Below are positions 46,182 through 55,503 of a stretch of DNA of 64,000 nucleotides, one piece after another. The DNA is from Oscillospiraceae bacterium (lineage in GTDB: Bacteria > Bacillota > Clostridia > Oscillospirales > Oscillospiraceae), in the NCBI GenBank assembly GCA_009777235.1, contig WRMH01000009.1, forward strand, positions 1 through 64,000, given 5' to 3'. The translations under genes were made by a program, and so were the position numbers. Below the pieces are notes generated by a model that was not told where the DNA came from, searched no databases, and saw nothing but the letters and a program-made list of their open reading frames with translations. Positions within the stretch are counted from its first letter, which is position 1, and each line of letters starts with the position of its first letter.

Positions 46182-47606
46182 TTATCCGAAAAAACCAAAA
46201 GAGTTCCAAAGCGGGATCGCGGCAAGCAAAGAGAGCAGACACGCCGCAAAGTATATAAGACCGTATACGCCAAGGTGCTTGTTTGTCCAAATCCTGTCGC
46301 CCGCCATAGCTTTGCTCATCATCGCCCAAACATTTTGATAATTCATAAAGAAAGCGTTGCCCGCGAACATAAACACCGCTATCCAGACCAATGGGCTGAT
46401 ATTATACGCCTGCGCAATTTCCGGGAGAATGGGCGCGATGACCGCAATCGTCGGAAGAAAGATGGCCACATCCGCAAATCTGATTATAAACATGATCGTC
46501 ATAATCACGAACATAAATATCCAAGGATTGCCCGCAATCGGCTCTAACGCGGGAACTATAATGCCCGAGAGCCATACAGATATTCCCGTCGCGTTTAAGA
46601 TTCCTCCCAAGCTCAATGCCATCGCTATAAATATAATCATATCCCAATTGACCCCGGTGTTAAAATCTCCGGGTTCCAAAACTCCGAATACAAAAAACAA
46701 AAACACGGCGGCAAGGCAGAGAACGGCTGAAGATATTCCGTGCAAACTTGCTGTCACAAAAAATCCAAATACAACGACAAGGATCAATGCTGTAATGATT
46801 TCCTTCGCGCCCATCTTTCCGAGCTTTTGATTTTTGATGGCTCCGGCGGCCTCCGGGGGGATTGCTTCTTTTGGCTTTAAAATCAAAAGGCTTCCCAGCA
46901 CAAGCAAAGCCGCCGCAATAAGCGTGGGTACAAACATGACCATAAACCAACTGTTGAAGTCCACAAGAGGGCCGAGTCCCGCCGTGCCTTGAATGAACGG
47001 CCCCCATACCACACCGGTCAGCCATCCCGCGCCGGGTATCAACGCCATCGAAAACGCGGTCAGCATGATCAGTGAATTGCCTTTTGATCCTTTTTTTAGC
47101 TTGCACAGCTCACAGCACTGCATGGCAATAGGAATGACGATAGCTACCCTTACCGTGGTGGCCGGGGTAAGTACGCTAAGTACAACCCCTATTATGACCC
47201 ATCCGAGTACAAGGGTCGGGTACGACGGTTTGAAAACTTTGATAATACCCATTGCTATCCTTTTTCCAAGCCCGGTTTTAGCCAGCGCGAAACCGAAGAA
47301 AAGCGCAGGGACAAGCGTCCACATGGCAGAATGTGTGAAGCCCGAAAATACGGTGGCGGAACTAAGCCCGCTTTCTGGCATAAACCCGCCGATGGCAAGG
47401 GCAAATAGCGCCAAAAACAACCCGCCTACCGCGTAAGGCAGGTCAAAAGGCTTGAAAATCCAAATCCCGAGCGTAATCAGTATACCGCCGAGCATGAAAT
47501 GCGCGGAGGAATTTAAGCCGGCCGAAAAAGGCTGCGCTATCATGACTGCGGCTGCGAGCAGTAAAATAAGCCCGCTCCCTATAACAGATATTTTAATTTT
47601 ATTCAT
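46182..47606 (-). CDS. SLC13/DASS-type anion:Na+ symporter family permease within the trp operon
   Basis: 474 residues with about 11–12 membrane helices and no signal for any soluble domain. SVLTPATTVRVAIVIPIAM and the equivalent late segment RFADVAIFLPTIAVIAPI resemble the paired SNT-like substrate and Na+ loops of DASS carriers. Family members carry dicarboxylates, citrate or sulfate. Its start overlaps the end of trpA by eight bases, so it is translationally tied to the trp genes, and trpD follows. A role in moving a pathway compound such as anthranilate is inference; the family does not establish it. Confidence 0.8.
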   Translation of the reverse strand: MNKIKISVIGSGLILLLAAAVMIAQPFSAGLNSSAHFMLGGILITLGIWIFKPFDLPYAVGGLFLALFALAIGGFMPESGLSSATVFSGFTHSAMWTLVPALFFGFALAKTGLGKRIAMGIIKVFKPSYPTLVLGWVIIGVVLSVLTPATTVRVAIVIPIAMQCCELCKLKKGSKGNSLIMLTAFSMALIPGAGWLTGVVWGPFIQGTAGLGPLVDFNSWFMVMFVPTLIAAALLVLGSLLILKPKEAIPPEAAGAIKNQKLGKMGAKEIITALILVVVFGFFVTASLHGISSAVLCLAAVFLFFVFGVLEPGDFNTGVNWDMIIFIAMALSLGGILNATGISVWLSGIIVPALEPIAGNPWIFMFVIMTIMFIIRFADVAIFLPTIAVIAPILPEIAQAYNISPLVWIAVFMFAGNAFFMNYQNVWAMMSKAMAGDRIWTNKHLGVYGLIYFAACLLSLLAAIPLWNSFGFFG

Positions 47607-48378
47607 GTGTTTTTATACTCCTTTTCATTTCTTTTGCAAAATCGCTAACCGGTTTTACGCACGCTCGCCCATGCTCCGCGATAATGCGGACAATGGCGCT
47701 TCCGACAATGACGCCGTCCGCAAAACCGGCGATCTCCCCTGCCTGCTCCGGCGTGGAAACGCCAAAACCTACCGCGCACGGAATATCGCTGATTTTCCGC
47801 ACCCGCTGTATCATGTTCCGTGCGCTGCCGCCCAGTTCATTTCGCGTCCCGGTGACGCCGAGCGACGAAACGCAGTATAAAAACCCGCTCGAACGCTCAG
47901 CTATATATGTGATTCTCTCATCCGATGTAGGGGCAATCATCGAGATTAGCTCTATCCCGCATGCGGCGCACGGCGCCTGCAATTCCTCCCGTTCTTCAAA
48001 CGGCAAATCGGGTACGATCAATCCGTCAACGCCGCTCTTTGCGCATCGCAGCGTAAATTTTTCGGCGCCGTAGGCAAATATGGGGTTGTAGTATGTCATA
48101 AGTAAGATGGGAATCTGTATGTCCGCTCTGACTTGCGAAACGAGGTCAAACAGCTTATCCGTCGTGCAGCCGGCTTTTAAGGCGCGTTCATCCGCCGCCT
48201 CAATGACCGGGCCTTCGGCGATGGGGTCGGAAAACGGGATACCTATCTCAATTAAGTCAGCTCCTGCCTCATATAGCGCGTACAACAGTTTTTTTGTCGT
48301 TTCCAAATCCGGGTCGCCGCCCGTTATAAACGGGATAAACGCTTTTTTTGACGAAAACGCTTTAGAAATCCTATTCAT
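47599..48378 (-). CDS. trpA: Tryptophan synthase alpha subunit
   Basis: 259 residues. The catalytic Glu and Asp are in [17 protein letters not shown] and in the [11 protein letters not shown] region; [14 protein letters not shown] and [10 protein letters not shown] form the phosphate-binding loops. It cleaves indole-3-glycerol phosphate to indole, which is tunnelled to TrpB. It overlaps trpB by eight bases and the permease by eight bases. Confidence 0.97.
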   Translation of the reverse strand: MNRISKAFSSKKAFIPFITGGDPDLETTKKLLYALYEAGADLIEIGIPFSDPIAEGPVIEAADERALKAGCTTDKLFDLVSQVRADIQIPILLMTYYNPIFAYGAEKFTLRCAKSGVDGLIVPDLPFEEREELQAPCAACGIELISMIAPTSDERITYIAERSSGFLYCVSSLGVTGTRNELGGSARNMIQRVRKISDIPCAVGFGVSTPEQAGEIAGFADGVIVGSAIVRIIAEHGRACVKPVSDFAKEMKRSIKTHE

Positions 48379-49555
48379 GAATCTTCACCCCCCTGTATTT
48401 GGCGATGGACGCTACATCCTTATCACCGCGCCCGGACAGTGTCACCACAATAATTTTATCCTTGCCCATAGCGGGCGCGATTTTCATTGCGTATGCCACG
48501 GCGTGGGCGCTCTCGATTGCCGGAATGATTCCCTCCGTCCGGGTCAGGTATTCAAAGGCATCCACCGCCTGTGCGTCCGTGATTGCTTCGTACCGCGCCC
48601 GTCCCCGATCAAAAAGGCAGGCGTGCTCCGGGCCTATGCCGGGATAGTCGAGCCCTGCCGAAATTGAATAGACCGGCGCGATTTGCCCGAACTCATCCTG
48701 ACAGAAGTACGATTTCATACCGTGAAACACTCCGACCGATCCGTTGGTTATGGTGGCGGCGGACTCTTCTGTGTCCGCGCCCTTGCCTCCGGCTTCGCAT
48801 CCGATCAGCTCCACGCTTTCGTCGCCGATAAACTCATAAAAAGAACCTATGGCGTTGCTTCCGCCGCCCACACAGGCGATGACGGCATCGGGCAGCCTTT
48901 TTTCAAACTCCGCCGTCTGCTCTTTGATTTCACGCCCGATGACGGCTTGAAAATCACGCACCATGACCGGAAAAGGATGCGGACCCATCACCGATCCGAG
49001 ACAATAGTGAGTATCGTCCATGCGCCCCGCCCATTCACGCATCGTGGCGTTTACCGCATCCTTTAGCGTCGCCGTGCCGGAGACGACGCGGTTTACCGTT
49101 GCTCCCAAGAGCTTCATGCGATACACATTCAACGCTTGCCGCTCCATATCCTCCGCCCCCATGAATATCTCACATTCCAAGCCGAGCAGAGCGGCGGCGG
49201 TCGCCGCGGCAACACCGTGCTGTCCCGCGCCGGTTTCGGCGATCAGCCGGGTTTTTCCCATTTTTACCGCCAAAAGAGCCTGCCCCAATACGTTATTGAT
49301 TTTATGAGAGCCCGTATGGTTCAAATCCTCGCGCTTGAGATAAATCTTCGCCCCGCCCAAATCGGCGGTCATTCGCTCTGCGCAGTACAGCAGCGACGGT
49401 CTTCCGGCGTATTGCCGCAAGAGCGTACTATATTCGCTCACAAAGCCCTCGTCGCTTCGCCATCGTTCATACGCCCGTGCCAGCTCCAAAACCGCACTCA
49501 TCAATGTTTCGGGGATATACTGCCCCCCGTAAGCGCCAAACCTTCCGTTTTCCAT
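48371..49555 (-). CDS. trpB: Tryptophan synthase beta subunit
   Basis: 394 residues from ATG 49555; an ATG at 49573 lies before the AAGGAG (49564–49569) and is not used. [15 protein letters not shown], the PLP-Lys motif [10 protein letters not shown] (near residue 85), the [11 protein letters not shown] loop and the phosphate-binding [10 protein letters not shown] are classical for TrpB1. It condenses indole and serine to tryptophan. It is the first gene of the operon, directly after the T-box leader, which is unusual since most Firmicute trp operons begin with trpE. Confidence 0.97.
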   Translation of the reverse strand: MENGRFGAYGGQYIPETLMSAVLELARAYERWRSDEGFVSEYSTLLRQYAGRPSLLYCAERMTADLGGAKIYLKREDLNHTGSHKINNVLGQALLAVKMGKTRLIAETGAGQHGVAAATAAALLGLECEIFMGAEDMERQALNVYRMKLLGATVNRVVSGTATLKDAVNATMREWAGRMDDTHYCLGSVMGPHPFPVMVRDFQAVIGREIKEQTAEFEKRLPDAVIACVGGGSNAIGSFYEFIGDESVELIGCEAGGKGADTEESAATITNGSVGVFHGMKSYFCQDEFGQIAPVYSISAGLDYPGIGPEHACLFDRGRARYEAITDAQAVDAFEYLTRTEGIIPAIESAHAVAYAMKIAPAMGKDKIIVVTLSGRGDKDVASIAKYRGVKIHE

Positions 49556-49573
49556 GTTTTCATCTCCTTGCAT

Positions 49574-49940
49574 AAAAAATCCCTGACAAAGTCAACGGCC
49601 TTGTCAGGGACGAATATCGCAATATCCGCGGTGCCACCCTGTTTCACGGTTATAATCGGTGTCGGCCTGCCCTGTGGATTGAGCCAATCTGCCCGAAAAA
49701 CCCGTGCGCTCTGCGAGGTACAAACATACCCCCGGCAACTGACGTATGCCCACACGTCACTGAATACTCGGCAGTCTCTTCCTGTGCCTTTCTTCCGTGC
49801 CCTCAACGGCCCATTTGCGCTCTCCGAACGGACAAGCCCGCCCTTCGTGCTGCAAACCGCTTCTCCTGCCCGGCTCTCATCTGCCCGGGCTCTCTGTATG
49901 GCGCGTATTTGCCTTTACTTCCGTCTCAACGGTTTTGCTA
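49574..49940 (-). promoter_or_regulatory. T-box riboswitch leader of the trp operon, likely tRNA-Trp specific
   Basis: The T-box sequence AGGGTGGCACCGCGG is at 49640–49626 on the minus strand. It is followed by a terminator stem TCCCTGACAA/TTGTCAGGGA (49610–49601 and 49589–49580) and six T. The 5' part begins with a Stem I base of GCAAAACCG/CGGTTTGC and carries AGTAAA and AGAGAG segments typical of Stem I. A UGG triplet (49813–49811) lies in a candidate specifier position between GCGC and GCC pairing segments. Uncharged tRNA-Trp should allow read-through. I inferred the specifier from the operon rather than from a full fold. Confidence 0.9.
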
Positions 49941-49969
49941 AGTATATAGCTGTCTCTCATCGTTGTCAA
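49941..49969 (-). promoter_or_regulatory. Promoter of the trp operon
   Basis: TTGACA and TATACT are separated by exactly 17 bases, just upstream of Stem I of the T-box leader. Confidence 0.85.
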
Positions 49970-50011
49970 GCATTTATTTTTATTTGAGTTTCCGCGGGGG
50001 ATCAAACTATC

Positions 50012-50179
50012 TTACGATAAATTATCTTTAGGCAACTCATTTTTTTCTTCGCACTTAGGACATGAGTTTTCTTTTCTTGTGATACAACGAAAAATCTTAT
50101 AGATAAAATAACATATAAGAGCAACAATCCCTACGTTTATAATGAGTGCGGCCGTCTGAATGAAAGTTTGATAATCCAT
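50012..50179 (-). CDS. Small membrane protein with CxxC motif (55 residues)
   Basis: ATG 50179 to TAA 50012 with GGAG nine bases upstream and a good promoter (50262–50291). The product has one membrane helix (about residues 10–28, AALIINVGIVALICYFIYKI) followed by a basic patch and a CPKC knuckle in a charged tail. Two further Cys lie at the membrane border. It resembles small single-pass proteins with half a zinc ribbon, but I do not recognise a family. It stands alone between the trp leader and the toxin-antitoxin pair. Confidence 0.65.
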   Translation of the reverse strand: MDYQTFIQTAALIINVGIVALICYFIYKIFRCITRKENSCPKCEEKNELPKDNLS

Positions 50180-50261
50180 ACTGTCACGCTCCTCACCAGC
50201 CCACGCTTCCCGATAAATCTACCGGGAACACGGAAAGTTTATTTTCTAATAGCCTTAAGTA

Positions 50262-50291
50262 AATATAGCACGCACGCTCTCATTTTGTCAA
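50262..50291 (-). promoter_or_regulatory. Promoter of the small membrane protein
   Basis: TTGACA and TATATT are 18 bases apart on the minus strand, about 83 bases before the start codon. Confidence 0.65.
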
Positions 50292-50337
50292 TGTTATTAC
50301 CCGAAAAAGTTTACTGAATTTCCGCCAAAACAACTGA

Positions 50338-50366
50338 TTGCATGGGATAGTGGGATATGCTATAAT
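50338..50366 (+). promoter_or_regulatory. Promoter of the MNT/HEPN pair
   Basis: TTGCAT and TATAAT are exactly 17 bases apart, 69 bases before the first start codon. Confidence 0.7.
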
Positions 50367-50435
50367 TGGAAGAGGCGTATTGTTACGTCACAACGGGAAC
50401 ACGTTAATACCTGTATTACCGGACGGAGAGCTAAA

Positions 50436-50750
50436 ATGTTATCAATAGAGGAACTCAAGTCATATATTATACCTGTGGTTGAAAAGCATCCTGTTGAGAG
50501 AGTTATACTCTTTGGTTCTTATGCGCGAGGGGACGCTTCCGAGACAAGTGATGTTGATTTGGTCGTTGAAAGCGGCGGTAAAATGCGAAACAGTAAAATA
50601 TTTACTTTAGGCGGCGATTTACTGGCTGCTTTACCGGTTAGGGTTGATGTGTATGACATTCTTGAAATTAAAGAATCTTCGCCTTTATACAATAGCATAG
50701 TAGAGGATGGGATAACAATATATGAAACAGCAACTCAAAGAGCAGTTTAG
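50436..50750 (+). CDS. mntA: MNT-type nucleotidyltransferase antitoxin (MntA-like)
   Basis: 104 residues. The nucleotidyltransferase signature is LFGSYARGDASETSDVDLVV (residues 25–44), with two catalytic Asp in SDVD and a third acidic residue in VRVDVYDI. MntA antitoxins add AMP groups to a Tyr of the HEPN partner and silence it. The ribosome binding site is CGGAGAG. The gene overlaps the next by 29 bases. The region is AT-richer than the genes around it, which fits horizontal acquisition. Confidence 0.88.
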   Translation: MLSIEELKSYIIPVVEKHPVERVILFGSYARGDASETSDVDLVVESGGKMRNSKIFTLGGDLLAALPVRVDVYDILEIKESSPLYNSIVEDGITIYETATQRAV

Positions 50751-51075
50751 CAAAATGTTGAAATTTTCCAACAATGCCGCCGAAATAGCTGCGGATATTT
50801 CGTTAGATAAGTTAGCGTCTGATATTCCATACCAGTACAGCTTATTATACCCTTTAGGGCAAATAGGTGAATTAGCGGCTCACATGACCCGCAATAAGGA
50901 CATCGAAGAGGTTTATCCGAATATAGAATGGTCTAAATGGCGTGGATTTAGAAATAGAATTTTTCACGATTATGATATGATAGATTTTTCGATTGTCTTG
51001 GAAATGATTTCCGAAGCACTTCCGTTATTACGGGCAGAGTTGAATACTATTATCGTGGATTGCCAAATCGAGTAA
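50722..51075 (+). CDS. hepT: HEPN-domain RNase toxin (HepT-like, DUF86)
   Basis: 117 residues, all helical. The RNase motif Rx4-6H is RNRIFHDY (near residue 80), with the Tyr that in studied systems is AMPylated. QIGELAAHM is the other family signature. HepT cleaves tRNA or mRNA when not modified by its MNT partner (type VII toxin-antitoxin). It starts inside mntA, so the two are coupled. Confidence 0.88.
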   Translation: MKQQLKEQFSKMLKFSNNAAEIAADISLDKLASDIPYQYSLLYPLGQIGELAAHMTRNKDIEEVYPNIEWSKWRGFRNRIFHDYDMIDFSIVLEMISEALPLLRAELNTIIVDCQIE

Positions 51076-51135
51076 GCACGGTATCGCCATTAAAGCATAT
51101 CGCCTGTTTATTCTGCTTTCTATATACTCCATTGA

Positions 51136-51178
51136 TTTATTAAAATCATAAGACCCTCGCTTCTATAAGCGGTGGGCT
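51136..51178 (-). repeat. Short hairpin repeat, copy c
   Basis: On the minus strand GCCCACCGCTTATAGAAGCG is followed by AGGGTCTTATGATTTTAATA. The hairpin stem is CGCTT/AAGCG. It is the best match to copy b. Confidence 0.6.
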
Positions 51179-51306
51179 ACATTATAGCAAAAATCAGTGG
51201 TGAGTACAAGCTCCGATTGATTTTGATAAAACATCACGCGCATCTGCGCGGGTGGCTTCGCCGAATTCATTTCGGCGAAGGCGATATATTTGACTATGAT
51301 GTGTTA

Positions 51307-51346
51307 AAAGACCGTCGCCCATAGTTGTGAAATGCCGACGGTCTTT
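51307..51346 (+). terminator. Hairpin terminator after the toxin-antitoxin region
   Basis: AAAGACCGTCG (51307–51317) pairs perfectly with CGACGGTCTTT (51336–51346), ending in a short T run. It lies about 230 bases after hepT. Confidence 0.65.
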
Positions 51347-51567
51347 GTCATATCATTGATAAAAATTTAGCGCAGGCATTTGCTCTAAGTAATCAAACCG
51401 GATGGCTGCGCAGCCCGCTATGCTGACTAACGCTATAACTCACAAAAAAACGCCGCCCCCTCCCACTATTATTTACAAATCCTATTGCAAAATCTTCAAA
51501 AATACATTAAACTGTCCGTGCGGGAATATGAAGAGGCTGCCCAAATAATCGGGCAAAGGAGAACACT

Positions 51568-54500
51568 ATGAGCACAAAAAAAATAATCTGCGCCTTACTT
51601 TGTGCTGTTTTCTTATCATCGCTGTTTTCAGGCTGCCAAACCTCAGTCCCGGAACCGCCGCCGGAGGCTCTGCTTTCTTCATACCGCGACATACCCGGCA
51701 TAACGCAAACAGAAATTGACGCCATCGAAGCATATCAAAAAGATAACGCTTCCTTTACGCTGATAGCGCCAAACAGCACCGAGCTATACACAGACAATAC
51801 AGGAGAGCTTCGCGGCTACACGGTTTTGCTCTGCCAGTATCTGTCGTCGCTTTTTGAAATACCCTTTACGCCGCAGATGGAAGCGCTCGGCATTATCACG
51901 CAGTCTCTCGACGACGGCGACGCCATCTTTGCTCTATCGGTCATCAGCGACGATCGCGCAGAGCGTTATTTTATGACAGACACCGTTGCGCAGCGTTCGG
52001 TCAAAACCATGCGCCTTTCGGAAAACCCCGCCCCCTCTGACATAGCCCAGTCAAGGCCACCGCGCTACGTTCTGCTCACGGGCGCGATGATGATAGATTT
52101 ATTTCCCGAAATATTAGAGCCCGGTTCATACGAAATGCTTATTGCCGAAGACTATGAGATGGCCTACAGGATGCTGCAAAGCGGCGAGGCGGACGCCTTT
52201 GCCGGAAACAGCGCGATGGAGATCGCCTTTGACGTTTACGGCGGCGTAGTCACCGACGACTTCTTCCCCCTCACCTTTCTGCCCGTATCCATCGCGACGG
52301 GAAACCAAAATTTTGCGCCAATTATCTCCGCGATTGACAAAGCCCTGCAAGGCGGTTTGCATAGCCATCTGACCGAACTTTACGCACGGGGCTACTCCGA
52401 CTACCGCAAGTACAGATTTAATGAATTTTTGACCGACGAGGAAAGGTCGTATTTGAGGGATAACCCCACAATACCTTTCGCTTCCCAATATATGTCCTAT
52501 CCCGTGAGCTTCTACAATACGGTAGAAGAACGCTGGGATGGTGGGGTTTTTGATGTACTTAGCGAAATGCAGCAGCTCTTCGGCGTCGTTTTTGAGCTTG
52601 TAAACGACACCGGCGCGGAGCTTTTAGAGCTAATGAATCTTTTAGAGGACGGAACGGCGTATTTCATGCCAAACCTAATCTCAAGCCCCGAACGCGCACC
52701 ACGTTTTCTATGGCCGGACACTTTGTACATAAAGGACAGGTTCGCCCTATTATCCAAGCAGAGCTACCCAAATATCTCGACAAACGACATTCCCTTTGAG
52801 AAAATCGGGTTTGCCAGAGGCAGCGCCTTTGCCGATATGTTCAGAAGCTGGTTTCCCAACGCCATATCCGCAACGGAATACCCCAACACCGACGAGGCTT
52901 TCGCGGCCTTGGACCGGGGCGAGGTCAACCTTGTTATGTCGAGCCAGTCAAGGCTTGCCTCCTTGACCAACTATTATGAATATTCCGATTATAAGGCAAA
53001 TTACCTCTTTGACGCAGCCTTTGAATCCACCTTTGGGGTAAACAAAGACCAGCAAGTTCTCGTTTCCATCATTGACAAGGCGCTTAAATTTATTGATACC
53101 GACAGAATTTTTGAGCAATGGAACACCAGAACCTTTGACTATCAGGCGAGAGCTTTAAGAGACAGAGAGGCTTTGATCTTTGCCCTATACACCACGGGAA
53201 TGATCGCGCTCGCGCTGATAGTCTGCATCCTTTTGATCATGTTTTTAAAGAGCAGAAGAAACGCTAAAGTGATTACGGCGCAGGCTCTCACATTAGAATC
53301 CGCAAACGCGAGAATTGAAGCTATCGTCAAAAATATTCCCGGCATGGTTTTTCGGCACATCTATGATCCTCCGAATTTTAGCTGCCTGTTTGTCAGCGAC
53401 GGCTGCCGCGATCTCACAGGGTATGAACCGGAAGATATGCTAAAAGGAAAGATCAAGTTTTATGACTTTATTCATCCTGACGATATGCCAACCGTCATAA
53501 GTTTAAGTTCCGAAACACTTGAAAATGGTCTGCCCTATGAAAATACATTTAGAATCACGACCCGCGGCGGCACGGAAAAATGGGTTTGGGAGCGCAGCCG
53601 CGTAGTAGAGAAAAACCAAGACGGCACGCCGCATATCATAGAGGGCTATCAGACGGATGTGACCGAACGGGTAAAACTCGAAACCGCGGAGCTTGCGAGT
53701 CGCGCAAAATCAGACTTTTTGGCGACGATGAGCCACGAAATCAGAACGCCGATGAACTCTATAATGGGCTTTGCGGAGCTTGCCGCCGACTGCGAGGCGA
53801 TGCCGCAGATCAAAGATTATTTACGCAAAATCAGCGACGGCACAAAATGGCTTCTAAACATCATAAATGATATACTTGATATTTCCAAGATAGAAGCCGG
53901 GAAAATGGAATTTGAGAAGATATCTTTCAGCCTGAGCGAGGTTTTCTCGCGCTGTCAGTCTGTCATTTTACCGCCCATCAAAGAAAAAGGGCTTGACCTG
54001 CGCGTCTATGCCGAGGCGATAACCAACAAGCAGCTCATCGGAGACCCCTTGCGGCTATACCAGATACTGATGAACCTTTTGTCAAACGCCGTGAAGTTTA
54101 CAAGTGCCGGAACGGTCAAACTTTCCGCGCTTATTAAAAAAGAGAGCGCAGGCAAAGCCGCGATACATTTTGAAGTGTCCGACACGGGTATCGGCATGAG
54201 CGCGGAGCAGATAGAGAAGATTTTTGACAAGTTTGTCCAAGCCGATTCAAGCACAACGCGCAACTACGGCGGCACGGGGCTCGGGCTTGCGATAGTACGC
54301 AATATGGTAGACCTCATGGGCGGAACGCTGACGGTAGAGTCCTCGCCCGGCGCCGGCAGTAAGTTTTGCTTTGAGATTACATTTGATACAGTGGATTCGT
54401 ATTCGAAATCATCTAACCGCAAAGATTTTGCCCCGTTCGAAAAACCATGCTTTGACGCTAAGATTTTGATTTGCGACGACAACCCCATGAACCAAGAAGT

Positions 54501-55398
54501 AGTCTGCGAGCATCTTTCCCGCGTGGGGGTACGGACAGTCGTAGCAAATAACGGCAAGGCGGGCGTTGAAACGGTTCTTAAATGTATCGAAAAGGGCGAA
54601 GCTCCGTTTGATTTGATTTTGATGGATATATTCATGCCCATAATGGACGGTATCGAAGCGGCGACGAAAATATCCGAGCTCAATACCGGCACTCCCATAG
54701 TCGCGATGACCGCAAATATAATGACCAGCGAGCTTGAAAAATACAAAAAGCATAATATGCCCGACTGCTTGGGCAAGCCTTTCACGGCGCAGGAGCTATG
54801 GCGCGTTTTATTAAAATACCTCACACCCATAGGCTCTTCTGTCGTAGCCGAGGACGACGATGTGAATGAGGAGATTTTAAACAACCTGCGTGTCAATTTT
54901 GTAAAAAGCAACCAAACAGTCCATACCGACATAAAAAACGCGGTCGCCTCCGGAGATATAACGCTCGCGCACCGCTTGGCGCACACACTAAAAGGAAGTG
55001 CCGGAATAATCGGCAAGGACGATCTGAAAAATGCCGCCGCCGAGGTCGAGGCGCTTTTGAAAAACGAGATCGATTCGATTTTAAGCAGCAAAATAAATCT
55101 GCTCGAAACAGAGCTGTCTGCGGTGCTCGGCGAGCTGGAATCGCTCCCGGACGGCTCGGCAGCAGATATCATGCCGCAAGCGCCAGAGCCTATGAGCGTA
55201 GAGCAGAGCTTGGCGCTGCTCTTACAATTAGAGCCCATGCTCGAGCAGTCAAATCCGCAGTGCGTAGAGCTGCTGGAAGAGCTTTTAAAGATTCCCGGAT
55301 CGGAAAAGCTCGCGGAGCAAATAGAATCCTACGAGTTTGAATCCGCGCTGGAGATTCTTTTTGTGATAAAAAAGAAATTAAAGGAAGACAATTTATGA
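51568..55398 (+). CDS. Hybrid histidine kinase with two extracellular solute-binding domains, PAS, HisKA, ATPase, receiver and Hpt
   Basis: 1276 residues. A signal sequence with a lipobox-like LFSGC (Cys near 23) is followed by two SBP_bac_3-type domains (about 50–280 and 290–525), a membrane helix (about 534–560), PAS (about 575–690), HisKA (MSHEIRTPMNSIMGF, near 720), HATPase (DTGIGM, GGTGLGLAIV), a receiver (ICDDNPMNQEV and LILMDIFMPIMDG, about 965–1085) and Hpt (LAHRLAHTLKGSAG, near 1135). The C-terminal ~80-residue helical extension also occurs in the next kinase. It should sense a small amino-acid-like ligand and run an internal phosphorelay. First gene of the signalling island. Confidence 0.93.
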   Translation: MSTKKIICALLCAVFLSSLFSGCQTSVPEPPPEALLSSYRDIPGITQTEIDAIEAYQKDNASFTLIAPNSTELYTDNTGELRGYTVLLCQYLSSLFEIPFTPQMEALGIITQSLDDGDAIFALSVISDDRAERYFMTDTVAQRSVKTMRLSENPAPSDIAQSRPPRYVLLTGAMMIDLFPEILEPGSYEMLIAEDYEMAYRMLQSGEADAFAGNSAMEIAFDVYGGVVTDDFFPLTFLPVSIATGNQNFAPIISAIDKALQGGLHSHLTELYARGYSDYRKYRFNEFLTDEERSYLRDNPTIPFASQYMSYPVSFYNTVEERWDGGVFDVLSEMQQLFGVVFELVNDTGAELLELMNLLEDGTAYFMPNLISSPERAPRFLWPDTLYIKDRFALLSKQSYPNISTNDIPFEKIGFARGSAFADMFRSWFPNAISATEYPNTDEAFAALDRGEVNLVMSSQSRLASLTNYYEYSDYKANYLFDAAFESTFGVNKDQQVLVSIIDKALKFIDTDRIFEQWNTRTFDYQARALRDREALIFALYTTGMIALALIVCILLIMFLKSRRNAKVITAQALTLESANARIEAIVKNIPGMVFRHIYDPPNFSCLFVSDGCRDLTGYEPEDMLKGKIKFYDFIHPDDMPTVISLSSETLENGLPYENTFRITTRGGTEKWVWERSRVVEKNQDGTPHIIEGYQTDVTERVKLETAELASRAKSDFLATMSHEIRTPMNSIMGFAELAADCEAMPQIKDYLRKISDGTKWLLNIINDILDISKIEAGKMEFEKISFSLSEVFSRCQSVILPPIKEKGLDLRVYAEAITNKQLIGDPLRLYQILMNLLSNAVKFTSAGTVKLSALIKKESAGKAAIHFEVSDTGIGMSAEQIEKIFDKFVQADSSTTRNYGGTGLGLAIVRNMVDLMGGTLTVESSPGAGSKFCFEITFDTVDSYSKSSNRKDFAPFEKPCFDAKILICDDNPMNQEVVCEHLSRVGVRTVVANNGKAGVETVLKCIEKGEAPFDLILMDIFMPIMDGIEAATKISELNTGTPIVAMTANIMTSELEKYKKHNMPDCLGKPFTAQELWRVLLKYLTPIGSSVVAEDDDVNEEILNNLRVNFVKSNQTVHTDIKNAVASGDITLAHRLAHTLKGSAGIIGKDDLKNAAAEVEALLKNEIDSILSSKINLLETELSAVLGELESLPDGSAADIMPQAPEPMSVEQSLALLLQLEPMLEQSNPQCVELLEELLKIPGSEKLAEQIESYEFESALEILFVIKKKLKEDNL

Positions 55399-55503
55399 AG
55401 TGTCTCCTACGGAGCCACATTAAATTTCAAACAGCGTTGGTCTTTCTCACTGCAAAGGCCATATACATAAGCCTTCACGAACCGGAAAGGATTGTATAAA
55501 TTT

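Larger units (their letters stand above)
51076..51567. other. Gene-free 490-bp interval with several hairpins
   Basis: No convincing gene is present. It holds the short hairpin repeat copy c (51136–51178), a similar GATTTTGATAAAAC core (near 51222–51235), a CGCGCATCTGCGCG palindrome, a CTTCGCCGA/TCGGCGAAG hairpin (51256–51280) and a terminator (51307–51346). A possible promoter (TTGCAA, 17 bases, TAAACT; 51485–51513) precedes the kinase gene. Confidence 0.6.

Noticed and set aside
43673..49555. Hidden trpE or trpG fragment in the trp operon
   Set aside because: All space is used by trpB, trpA, permease, trpD, trpC and trpF; TrpD has no glutaminase domain and no gap exceeds about 50 bases.
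49136..49987. 283-codon open frame on the plus strand over the trpB start and the leader
   Set aside because: It crosses the T-box riboswitch and the trp promoter on the opposite strand; it shows no protein motif.
54264..55238. 324-codon open frame on the minus strand
   Set aside because: It lies wholly inside the hybrid kinase gene, has Ser/Phe-rich composition typical of an antisense shadow, no family motif and no ribosome binding site.
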